Origin: Promethearchaeota archaeon
GTDB lineage: Archaea > Asgardarchaeota > Lokiarchaeia > Sigynarchaeales > SOKP01
Length of the DNA stretch: 64,000 nucleotides
Direction of reading: 5' to 3'
NCBI GenBank assembly: GCA_030605085.1
Contig: JAUWBH010000002.1
Span: 1-64,000, forward strand
Part shown: positions 1 through 7,465 of the stretch, piece by piece
How the letters are laid out: the number at the start of each line of letters is the position of its first letter
Numbering within the stretch: the first letter of the stretch is position 1
Position numbers and translations under genes: made by a program
The notes under the pieces: model-generated
Seen by the model: the letters and a program-made list of their open reading frames with translations, nothing else
Told to the model about the DNA's origin: nothing
Database searches by the model: none

Positions 1-2
1 TT

Positions 3-959
3 GAATTAAAAAGATTTCTTGAGCATAGTCCTGCCTTCAATATTGATAGATACGTTTTTTTTCTTAGTAATTGTTGGCTCTTGAGTAGAGCATTTTTATC
101 CGGCGAAATAAAAAAAGAAAGGGACGAGGAATTTCTTGACACCATACGTGGAACTCTTTCTAAACCGAAAAAATTGGAAACTATAAAACTTAGACTTGTA
201 GGTATCGAAAAAATATTTTTAGAAGGGGCAATTTTTGGTGTGATTCTTTATTTCATATCTCCCGGTGTGAAATTGAACTCCAAAATATACAAATGGAGTA
301 TAATGCAAACGCCTAAAGGGATTATAAACCCTGAGGTGCTGTTATCACTTGAAATTCCAAATAATAAATTTACAATTATGAATTTAATTTATCGAAGCTT
401 TTACGCAGAAGATATCTCGTATTCGAAAAAGGAAGGTCTTATTCAATTAATTAAAGATGAATCTCTTATAAAAGATCCAGTTGAAGAACCATTTCCTATT
501 GATATTCTCGAGTTTTATCATTTTACAGCTAAAAAATTGTACAAACAGATATCTAAGCACGAATTCACTCCTTTTGACATTCCTACGTATTTTTTAAATT
601 ATCTTTTAGTGAAAGATGTCCTAATAATAAATTCTTATCGTAAAGAAGAAGACGATGATAAAGGTAAGAACGCATCCATTATATTTAGGATAACTCACAA
701 TCAAGATTATTCTTTGGTTATAAATTTGCAAGATAAAACCGTTAATCAAGCGTTAATAGACAATCTTCAGGAATTAAAAAAAAAAGAAAAGATTATTAAG
801 GCTTTATTTGGTAAATTATATTTACATCGTGGTAAATTGTCAATCTTTCCACTCTCTATTTATATCAATGGGAGGGAAGAATTTTTAAGCCTTTCTGAAG
901 ATTCTATTGATTATCGGCAAGTTTTAAAATCATTATACGATAAGGATTTACCTTCATAA
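3..959 (+). CDS. Hypothetical protein, C-terminal part, truncated by the left edge
   Basis: The reading frame is open from base 3, well upstream of the first start-like codon (TTG at 81). The upstream residues (ELKRFLEHSPAF, then DRYVFFLSNCW) look like normal helical protein, so the true start lies outside the window. About 318 residues are visible. They mix helical and strand-like segments with charged turns and show no signal peptide, membrane helix or Cys/His cluster. I do not recognise a family. It ends 44 bases before the MoxR gene on the same strand, so it is probably part of the same operon. In bacteria, MoxR/DUF5682/VWA loci often carry a further large protein upstream, and this may be the counterpart. 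That is inference. Confidence 0.7.
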   Translation, partial: ELKRFLEHSPAFNIDRYVFFLSNCWLLSRAFLSGEIKKERDEEFLDTIRGTLSKPKKLETIKLRLVGIEKIFLEGAIFGVILYFISPGVKLNSKIYKWSIMQTPKGIINPEVLLSLEIPNNKFTIMNLIYRSFYAEDISYSKKEGLIQLIKDESLIKDPVEEPFPIDILEFYHFTAKKLYKQISKHEFTPFDIPTYFLNYLLVKDVLIINSYRKEEDDDKGKNASIIFRITHNQDYSLVINLQDKTVNQALIDNLQELKKKEKIIKALFGKLYLHRGKLSIFPLSIYINGREEFLSLSEDSIDYRQVLKSLYDKDLPS

Positions 960-1003
960 TTAAATAATAAAATTTTTAAAATAATTCAAAAAAGTTGAGA
1001 AAA

Positions 1004-2317
1004 ATGGCAAAGAAAAAAGGAAAACCTGCTGCCAAAAGAGCTCCGGCTAAGACGGCAGCCAAAAAACCTCCCGCTAAGAAAGCACCTGCTTCTAAGGTAG
1101 CCAAAAAACCTCCCGCTAAGAAAGCAGCTGCTACTAAACCAGTCAAAAAAACAACAAAAATATTATCATTAGGCAAAGATGCTAAAACAGATGTAAATAC
1201 GAAAATCAGACCACCTGTAGAGCAATTACACAAAGAGGAACTTTTAGCTTTGATTCAAAATGATACTTACCCAAAACCACCTAACTGGCTGTTATCGCCT
1301 AAAATGGTGGAGCTATTTATTACTGGTTCCGAAGAAGAATTTAAAGTAAAATTGAATGGAAAGGAGAAAAAGATAAAGATCTCCACTAAATTCTATGGCG
1401 ATCGGAACCTAATTCAAAAATCGATAGTAACTTTAGCGAGCGAAAGGGGCCTCATGTTGATAGGAGAGCCTGGGACTGCTAAATCTTGGCTATCTGAACA
1501 TTTATCTGCCGCGATTTCAGGGATTTCGACTTATTTAATTCAAGGCACAGCAGGCACTACAGAAGACCAGATACGATACACTTGGAATTACGCATTATTA
1601 GTTTCTGAAGGCCCAAGTCCTAAATCTCTCGTACCCTCGCCTACATTAAACGCTATGGAACAAGGAAAAATCTTGCGATTTGAAGAATTAACTCGTTGCT
1701 CCCAAGAAATTCAAGATAGTATGATTTCGATTCTCTCTGAAAAAGTGGTTCCGATACCAGAATTGGGTTCTGAATATTTAATTTATGCTATTCCTGGATT
1801 CAATGTTATTGGTACTGCCAACGATAGAGATCGTGGAGTCAACGAAATGAGTGCTGCCTTGAAACGTCGATTTAATTTTATTTACATTCCTGTTATACAA
1901 GATAAGAATTTAGAAAAGGAAATCGTCGTTAAGAGAACCAACGATTTACTTTCGAATGTTGGTTTTAAAATTCAAATTCCTGAAGATATTTTGGACTTAT
2001 TAATTACCGTATTTCAAGAAATGAGGTCCGGAAAAAGCGCTATGGGAGGGCGATTTCAACAGATATCCGGAGTAATGTCAACATCAGAAGAAATCTCGTT
2101 ACTCTTCGACAGTGCTATTTACGCAAAATTCTTTGGTAAAGATACCGTTGAACCTAAACATATCGCAATGAACATCATTGATACGGTAGTAAAAGATGAC
2201 AAGGAAAATTTGCCAAAACTTAGAGAATATTTCAATCTTGTCGCAAATAGGAGGGCAAGGAGTTCAAAAATTTGGAGCGATTTTTATAAATCATATAAAG
2301 AATTTAGTACAAATTAG
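1004..2317 (+). CDS. MoxR-family AAA+ ATPase with a Lys/Ala/Pro-rich N-terminal tail
   Basis: AAA+ ATPase of the MoxR type, probably a chaperone-like remodeller working with the VWA protein two genes downstream. The Walker A motif is GEPGTAKS near residue 150, and the Walker B-like stretch is ILRFEELTRC. A sensor-1 region (NVIGTANDRDRGV) and an arginine-finger-like ALKRRF follow. The first 50 or so residues are a low-complexity basic tail of AKKPPAKKA-type repeats, like histone H1 tails. I chose ATG at 1004 over TTG at 995, which adds only three residues. The stop codon abuts the GTG start of the DUF5682 gene, which suggests translational coupling. The family assignment is firm; the substrate is unknown. 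Confidence 0.92.
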   Translation: MAKKKGKPAAKRAPAKTAAKKPPAKKAPASKVAKKPPAKKAAATKPVKKTTKILSLGKDAKTDVNTKIRPPVEQLHKEELLALIQNDTYPKPPNWLLSPKMVELFITGSEEEFKVKLNGKEKKIKISTKFYGDRNLIQKSIVTLASERGLMLIGEPGTAKSWLSEHLSAAISGISTYLIQGTAGTTEDQIRYTWNYALLVSEGPSPKSLVPSPTLNAMEQGKILRFEELTRCSQEIQDSMISILSEKVVPIPELGSEYLIYAIPGFNVIGTANDRDRGVNEMSAALKRRFNFIYIPVIQDKNLEKEIVVKRTNDLLSNVGFKIQIPEDILDLLITVFQEMRSGKSAMGGRFQQISGVMSTSEEISLLFDSAIYAKFFGKDTVEPKHIAMNIIDTVVKDDKENLPKLREYFNLVANRRARSSKIWSDFYKSYKEFSTN

Positions 2318-4801
2318 GTGGTTCTATTGGGAAGCGACAATAATATCAACTCTAAAAACCTTAAAAATATTTTATTTGAAGTGTTAAAACAAGTTGATAT
2401 TGACCCAACTCGCGTAGAAACACAAGTAAAGGATGTTTTATCGTCTGAAATTAAATATATACCGATTAGACATAATTCTCCAGGTTCAGCAATTCTCGTA
2501 AAAAGAAGTATTGAAAAATACCGACCTAAACTGATATTGATAGAAGGACCTGCTTTAGCAGATAATTTGATTCCGTACATGATAGAAGACGATACCAAAC
2601 CTCCATTTGCGATATTATCAATTTTCGCCGATGAGAAGAATGTTTTTGAAATGAATGGAATTTTAAGTCCTGATGATTCGATTCCTGCAAAATTTCAAGT
2701 TCATTACCCTTTTATCGCATACTCCCCTGAACTAGTTGCGTTAGTCGAGGCCAAAAGAAAACTCATACCAGTAAATTTCATAGACCTGCCCTTAACAGGT
2801 CTAATTCCTTATATGATACGCGAAGAGGAAAATTTTACTCATATTCTTAAGCAAGAAGAGGATCAAATGAATTCTAGTAAATTTTACAATAAACTATCTC
2901 AGATTTTCCAGTACGATAATTTTAATGAAACATGGGATAGTTTATTCGAAATTGGAACAAATCGAGCAGAAATTGAGGATTTAAGAGAGTGTTTATTAGT
3001 ATTTTGTGCGTGCGTGCGCGAAACTATTCCAGAAAAAATGTTAGAAATTACGGGAACTTTCAGTAGAGAGCAGTACATGAAATACAAAATAATAAACTTA
3101 ATGAATAAATATGGTGTGGACGAAAAAAAGGTTTTTGTTATTACAGGTGGGCTCCATTCGGTCTTTCTCCATAAAAAAAAGAAAAAGAACGTTAAATTCA
3201 CCGCAAATGGTTTATATAATTCCTTAGTTCCATATTCTTATTACCGAATCAGCGATCAATCTGGTTATGGTTCAGGCAATCAAGGTCCGCGCTATTATAA
3301 TTATATTTGGGATAAATTCCAAGAAGGAATTAAGTATAGTTTTGTCTCAACTGCTTTAGAATTAATAATTGATATATTTAGGGATGCGAGAATCAGAGGA
3401 CATGTCATTTCTATATCCGACTCTATAAATTCTTTCCAAAGTGCAAAGATGTTGGCAATGATGCGTCGACGTGCAGAACCCAGCTTAAAAGATGTTGTAG
3501 ATTCTATTTACATGTCTACAGTAAAAGGCAATCCGGATATCGAAGGCGCTTATTTAAATTCCTTGCTGAAAAAAAGAATTGTTGGATTTAAAGTAGGAAA
3601 AATAACAAAAAAAATCGGAAAGCTTCCGCTCCAGGAAGATTTTTACCTTAGGTTCGAGATTTTTGACATTCAACTAAAAGAAACAGATCAGAGCTTTACT
3701 TTAAATCTCCGTGATGATCGCGACCAAAAAATCTCTTATTTATTTTTTAGAATTAAGTATTTAGGAATTGAAATCTTGGAAAAAAGAAGAGGGCCAGATC
3801 TGCTTAAAGGTGTTACTGGGATTTTTAAAGAAGTATGGGTCTTAATATGGAATCCAAGAGTCGATACTAAATTGATTGAATTGAATATTTATGGTTCTAC
3901 CATTGAGGATGCTAGTAAAGGTAAATTAATAGAAGAGATTCAACGTCAGATCAAGGATTTCGAGAAGGTTTCGTATTTGTTATACCAAACGCTAGTTATG
4001 GGATTGCCAAATTTGTTACCACATGTATATGATGTTTGCAACGAATCCCTCGAGAAAGACGACTTATTTACTACATTGTCTCGTGGATTTAATAATTTGA
4101 TTATGATATATCGCTTTCTTTCAATGTTAGGAAACCAAGAAAACAATCTGAGTATCGTGGAAAAACTCGTAAAAAGAAATTATTACGCTTCGTGCTTTTC
4201 GCTCCCAAACCTTGCTAATCCGCCAGACGACCTTAACGAAGCGTTTGTATTAGCAACGAGAGATATGGCAACGACATTAATTGCAATATCTGAAATTGAA
4301 CTCGATCGGAACGTATTTGAAGATAGTTTAAAAATTTGCATTGAAAAGTCTGTCAACGATTTCATAAAGGGTTGTTGCGTTGGATTACTTTATTTAATAA
4401 ATTCAATTACTATCGAAGAATTAAAGCAAGAAATTACCGAATATATTAATAGTGAAGATTCAATAAAGATGAAAGTTGGTGAATTCATAAGAGGGATTAT
4501 ATTTGAATGTCAAACTAAAATTTTATTCAATACAGATATCATAAAGTTGTTAACGGAATTAGTCGAGAATTTAGACTGGAATATATTTACAGCCATTGTA
4601 CCATCGCTTCGAAAAACATTTGCAACTCTTAAACCAAGAGAGTACGATGTTTTTGTTGAAAAAATTGCTGAAGTCTATGGATTAAAGGTTTCAACCATAA
4701 AGGAATTAAAAAGCGAAATTGACGACCAATATTTAATATTCTTCATGGAGATAAATAAAAAGGTTCGGAAGATTTTTGAAAAGTGGTTTGGAGAGGTGTA
4801 A
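2318..4801 (+). CDS. DUF5682 family protein (EreA/ChaN/TraB-like N-terminal domain)
   Basis: A protein of 827 residues. The N-terminal 330 residues match the DUF5682 pattern: a strand ending in IPIRHNSPGSA (near residue 50), a LILIEGPA strand-loop (near 78), and GGLHS (near 276-280). The conserved RH, E and GxxH residues resemble those of the TraB/ChaN/EreA metalloprotein-like fold, so a hydrolase-type activity is possible but unproven. The remaining 500 residues are mostly helical with no motif I recognise. Its GTG start directly follows the MoxR stop, and its end overlaps the VWA gene by 26 bases. In bacteria DUF5682 genes are known to neighbour MoxR and VWA genes, which supports one functional unit. 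Confidence 0.85.
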   Translation: MVLLGSDNNINSKNLKNILFEVLKQVDIDPTRVETQVKDVLSSEIKYIPIRHNSPGSAILVKRSIEKYRPKLILIEGPALADNLIPYMIEDDTKPPFAILSIFADEKNVFEMNGILSPDDSIPAKFQVHYPFIAYSPELVALVEAKRKLIPVNFIDLPLTGLIPYMIREEENFTHILKQEEDQMNSSKFYNKLSQIFQYDNFNETWDSLFEIGTNRAEIEDLRECLLVFCACVRETIPEKMLEITGTFSREQYMKYKIINLMNKYGVDEKKVFVITGGLHSVFLHKKKKKNVKFTANGLYNSLVPYSYYRISDQSGYGSGNQGPRYYNYIWDKFQEGIKYSFVSTALELIIDIFRDARIRGHVISISDSINSFQSAKMLAMMRRRAEPSLKDVVDSIYMSTVKGNPDIEGAYLNSLLKKRIVGFKVGKITKKIGKLPLQEDFYLRFEIFDIQLKETDQSFTLNLRDDRDQKISYLFFRIKYLGIEILEKRRGPDLLKGVTGIFKEVWVLIWNPRVDTKLIELNIYGSTIEDASKGKLIEEIQRQIKDFEKVSYLLYQTLVMGLPNLLPHVYDVCNESLEKDDLFTTLSRGFNNLIMIYRFLSMLGNQENNLSIVEKLVKRNYYASCFSLPNLANPPDDLNEAFVLATRDMATTLIAISEIELDRNVFEDSLKICIEKSVNDFIKGCCVGLLYLINSITIEELKQEITEYINSEDSIKMKVGEFIRGIIFECQTKILFNTDIIKLLTELVENLDWNIFTAIVPSLRKTFATLKPREYDVFVEKIAEVYGLKVSTIKELKSEIDDQYLIFFMEINKKVRKIFEKWFGEV

Positions 4802-6182
4802 TAATATAAACCAGGTACAAAAAGAAAAAAATAAGCCAGTAAATAAGGAAAAATTAAATGAGCAAGGAAAAGTTGGATTATCAAGATGGAGATTAATACT
4901 TGGTCAGAAAGCTGAGAACCATGGCATTAGCTTTGGTGGAGGGATGGGGGCTCCTACATCTCATGGTTCTCAAAGTTCAGGTAAAAAGTCTAATGGGGCT
5001 GGAAAAGCGCAGACCGCAAGTGGTAATAAAAAAGGAACGAAAAAAGCTCAATCTAAAAAAGCTTCTATCAAAAAAGCGCCCGCTACAAAAAAGCTTACTG
5101 AAAAAAAAGGTACTAGCAGAGCGGGTGAGGGAACTATGGATGCCGGCGGAAAATCTGCCAACACTATGAAAAAAATGGACGATACTTTGACTTTTGTATA
5201 TAATACTTCTCAAAAACAACGTAGTGCCGGATTAGGTCCAAGCAATCTTACAATACCTAGGTGGATAGAAAATGTCAACGAGTTTTTTCCTAATAAGGTT
5301 AAAGAAATACTGGAAAATGATTTAGTTAAAAAATCAAATATTGCAGATTTAATTAACCATCCAGAGCTATTTGAAAAGGTTGAACCAAGTATAGAAATGG
5401 TTAAGACGATCATTGCCTTAAAACATATGCTTCCCGAAAAAGTGAAAGAGGTTGCGAGAAAAATAGTTAAAAAAGTTGTAGATCGCCTAAAAAACCAATT
5501 GAAATCCGAAGTAGAGAAGCACATTGTTGGTGCTATTAAGCGAGATATACATTCTCCAATTAAGATCTTTAGAAATATTGATTGGAAGCAAAGCATCCAA
5601 CGAAATTTAAAACACTACGATCCAAACTTAAAAAAGTTAATTATGGCTGAGCCACGGTTTTTCAGCAATGAAAAGAAACGTAAGGCGTGGCAAATTATAG
5701 TTTTGATAGACGAAAGTGGTTCGATGACGGACTCAGTTATCTATTCTGTGGTAATGGGATCAATATTTTCAAGTATCCCTGCGCTTAATACTAATCTTAT
5801 TATATTTGATACTCAAGTAGTAGATTTATCAAGCAAAGTGGACGACCCTGTCGATATTTTGATGTCTGTTCAATTAGGTGGAGGGACAGATATAACAAAA
5901 GCGGTTCGATATGGGAGAGAATTGATTAAAAAACCTAAAAAAACAATTATGGTTATAATTAGTGATTTTTACGAAGGAAGACCAGAAAGCGATTTAATCC
6001 GTGAATTGCGGAACGTTTTAGAAGGGGGTACTAAAATCCTTGGGATTGCTGCTTTATGTTCCAATGCTCAACCATTTTACAACAAACATTTTGCTAAGCA
6101 GTTATCACATATAGGAATTGATGTTATTGCCTCCACACCTGAATCTCTCCCTGAAATCATTGCTAAGCTAATGAATAAGTAG
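4776..6182 (+). CDS. VWA domain protein (CoxE-like partner of MoxR)
   Basis: A C-terminal von Willebrand A domain begins near residue 300. The MIDAS motif is intact: DESGSM near 311, and GGGTD near 368. Before it lies a helical region, and near the N-terminus (about residues 65-135) a Lys/Ala/Ser/Gly-rich stretch that resembles the tail of the MoxR protein in this operon. The conserved part begins at SRWRLILG. The start is uncertain. TTG at 4776 or 4788 are the in-frame options, both inside the DUF5682 gene; a GAGAGG sequence lies just downstream of them. In known systems, MoxR ATPases pair with VWA proteins in metal-dependent assemblies. The cellular role here is unknown. Confidence 0.88.
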   Translation: MKSGLERCNNINQVQKEKNKPVNKEKLNEQGKVGLSRWRLILGQKAENHGISFGGGMGAPTSHGSQSSGKKSNGAGKAQTASGNKKGTKKAQSKKASIKKAPATKKLTEKKGTSRAGEGTMDAGGKSANTMKKMDDTLTFVYNTSQKQRSAGLGPSNLTIPRWIENVNEFFPNKVKEILENDLVKKSNIADLINHPELFEKVEPSIEMVKTIIALKHMLPEKVKEVARKIVKKVVDRLKNQLKSEVEKHIVGAIKRDIHSPIKIFRNIDWKQSIQRNLKHYDPNLKKLIMAEPRFFSNEKKRKAWQIIVLIDESGSMTDSVIYSVVMGSIFSSIPALNTNLIIFDTQVVDLSSKVDDPVDILMSVQLGGGTDITKAVRYGRELIKKPKKTIMVIISDFYEGRPESDLIRELRNVLEGGTKILGIAALCSNAQPFYNKHFAKQLSHIGIDVIASTPESLPEIIAKLMNK

Positions 6183-6339
6183 AGATCAAGTAAACTGGGT
6201 GATAGTAGTTCAAGTTAGTACAATAATAAAAATATGTAAAAAAGATTAGAGATCCGGTTAAGTGCTCAATATCAACTTCATAAATTTCTAATCTTCTAAT
6301 TTTATATTTATAAACTTATTTGAATGAATCTTTTTGTTA

Positions 6340-6591
6340 TTAATAAAATGTTTTTCTTGAATGGCTTTGTCTTGGACCTTTTTTGGTCACTACTACATCG
6401 CTAGCTTGTGGTCCTTTTTGACCTTCGGTTATGTTGAATTCTACCTCGTCTCCTTCGTAAATCTTCTTATATTCGTCCTCTTTAGCTTTAATAGAGGAAT
6501 AGTGTACAAAAATATCTTTTGAACCGTCTTCTAAAGTTATAAAACCAAAGCCTTTCTTACTATCAAACCATTTTACAGTTCCTTTTTCCAT
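6340..6591 (-). CDS. Cold-shock domain protein (copy 1)
   Basis: An 83-residue single cold-shock domain, the standard CspA-like length. RNP1 (KGFGFI, residues 13-18) and RNP2 (IFVHYS, residues 27-32) are intact, with the usual GTVKWFD N-terminus. It should bind single-stranded nucleic acid and act as an RNA chaperone in the cytoplasm. It is nearly identical to the copy at 6970-7224 apart from a few substitutions and a different basic C-terminal tail. The ATG is preceded on the minus strand by GAGGT about 13 bases upstream. A long leader with an 8-bp hairpin suggests post-transcriptional control, as in bacterial csp mRNAs; that is inference. Confidence 0.96.
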   Translation of the reverse strand: MEKGTVKWFDSKKGFGFITLEDGSKDIFVHYSSIKAKEDEYKKIYEGDEVEFNITEGQKGPQASDVVVTKKGPRQSHSRKTFY

Positions 6592-6630
6592 GGTACTTAC
6601 TTACCTCAATTTTTGTTTGTTTGTTCAAGT

Positions 6631-6654
6631 AATTGTTTTCAGAAAGAAACAATT
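6631..6654 (-). promoter_or_regulatory. Conserved leader hairpin upstream of csp copy 1
   Basis: Inverted repeat with 8-bp arms AATTGTTT / AAACAATT and an 8-base loop, 40-63 bases before the csp start. The second csp gene has an equivalent structure at the same distance. It could be an RNA structure in the 5' leader or a protein-binding site. Confidence 0.5.
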
Positions 6655-6693
6655 AATGTTTTGATAACGCCGTTTTATTAAAAGATGACCAAA

Positions 6694-6762
6694 CTTATAA
6701 ATTATAGTTTAAGAATTAATTGTTATTAACAAATCGTAAAAAATATAAAAAAAGGATTAGAG
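6694..6762 (-). promoter_or_regulatory. Candidate promoter region of csp copy 1
   Basis: On the minus strand this contains CTCTAATC (6762-6755) followed by a T-rich TATA-like stretch (about 6752-6738), and nearer the gene a second TATA-like TATAATTTATAAG (6707-6694). CTCTAATC followed by a TATA-like element recurs upstream of csp copy 2. Which TATA element is used cannot be decided from sequence. Confidence 0.4.
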
Positions 6763-6969
6763 TTGTAATGAAATAGATTTTTGAATTTTTTTTATCTAGG
6801 TTAAATTTTCAACTCTTTCCCAAATGGTAATTCATTTTTATTAGTGTTTAATAATAAAAATAAGCGAATAGGAGTAGAGATTATCTTTGAATATTCAAAA
6901 CCACTTCATAAACTTCTAAACTTTTAATTTAATACTTACAAACTAATTTGAATCAAACTTTTTTTGTTC

Positions 6970-7224
6970 TTAATAAAATGATCTTCTTTTTGGGAAACTT
7001 GTTCGTGGTCCTTTTTCTGTCACTACTACATCGCTAGCTTGTGGTCCCTTGGTACCTTCGGTTATGTTGAATTCTACTTTATCTCCTTCGTATATCTTCT
7101 TGTATTCGTCCTCTTTAGCTTTAATAGCGGAATAGTGTACAAAAATGTCTTTTGAACCGTCTTCTAAAGTTATAAAACCAAAACCTTTCTTACTATCAAA
7201 CCATTTTACAGTTCCTTTTTCCAT
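6970..7224 (-). CDS. Cold-shock domain protein (copy 2)
   Basis: An 84-residue cold-shock domain protein with intact RNP1 (KGFGFI) and RNP2 (IFVHYS). It differs from copy 1 at only a few positions (for example SAIKA for SSIKA and TKGPQ for QKGPQ) plus the C-terminal tail. Expected role: binding single-stranded RNA/DNA and resolving RNA structure. It has its own promoter-like region and the same leader hairpin as copy 1, so the two genes are probably transcribed separately. Retention of two near-identical copies suggests recent duplication or gene conversion. Confidence 0.96.
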   Translation of the reverse strand: MEKGTVKWFDSKKGFGFITLEDGSKDIFVHYSAIKAKEDEYKKIYEGDKVEFNITEGTKGPQASDVVVTEKGPRTSFPKRRSFY

Positions 7225-7264
7225 GGTACTTAATTACCTCAATTTTTTTTTTTTTTTTCAAGTA

Positions 7265-7286
7265 ATTGTTTCAAGAAAGAAACAAT
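7265..7286 (-). promoter_or_regulatory. Conserved leader hairpin upstream of csp copy 2
   Basis: Inverted repeat ATTGTTTC / GAAACAAT (8-bp arms, 6-base loop), 41-62 bases upstream of the start. Position and arm sequence match the hairpin before copy 1, while the loop differs. That pattern suggests the stem is conserved, though shared ancestry of the duplicated leader also explains much of it. Confidence 0.5.
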
Positions 7287-7333
7287 AATTTATTAAAGGA
7301 TTCGTTTGTAATAAATTTTTTTTTTCTGCTTTT

Positions 7334-7359
7334 TTAAATTATAAAACAAAAGATTAGAG
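7334..7359 (-). promoter_or_regulatory. Candidate promoter of csp copy 2
   Basis: Minus strand: CTCTAATC (7359-7352), a T-rich spacer, then TTTTATAATTTAA (about 7346-7334), a good archaeal TATA box. A start of transcription about 25 bases downstream would give a leader of roughly 85 bases that includes the hairpin. Confidence 0.45.
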
Positions 7360-7465
7360 CAGCAAGAAATATTCAGTATAAATTTGCCTAACTATACCAT
7401 AATTATAAAAATTAACAATGCTATCAAAATTATAGGAAAATTAACAATAGCATATTGAAATTGAA

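Larger units (their letters stand above)
6244..7359. repeat. Tandem duplication carrying the two cold-shock genes
   Basis: The two csp genes (6340-6591 and 6970-7224) are near-identical, and the similarity runs past the coding region on both sides. The 3' flanks share 'cttcataaa.ttctaa.ctt.taattt' and the TTAATAAAATG end. The 5' leaders share the start context, a T-rich run and a hairpin. The octamer GATTAGAG occurs three times, at 6244-6251, 6755-6762 and 7352-7359, at roughly the unit boundaries. This points to tandem duplication of a unit of about 0.5-0.6 kb. The non-coding 378 bases at 6592-6969 hold the promoter and leader of the first gene and the 3' flank of the second. Confidence 0.75.

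Noticed and set aside
976..1233. An 85-residue minus-strand ORF rich in Ala, Leu and Phe
   Set aside because: It is antisense to the repetitive Lys/Ala/Pro tail of the MoxR gene and arises from its base composition.
4900..5169. Plus-strand ORF rich in Lys and Leu inside the VWA gene
   Set aside because: A frame shadow of the basic low-complexity segment of the VWA gene; no separate start context.
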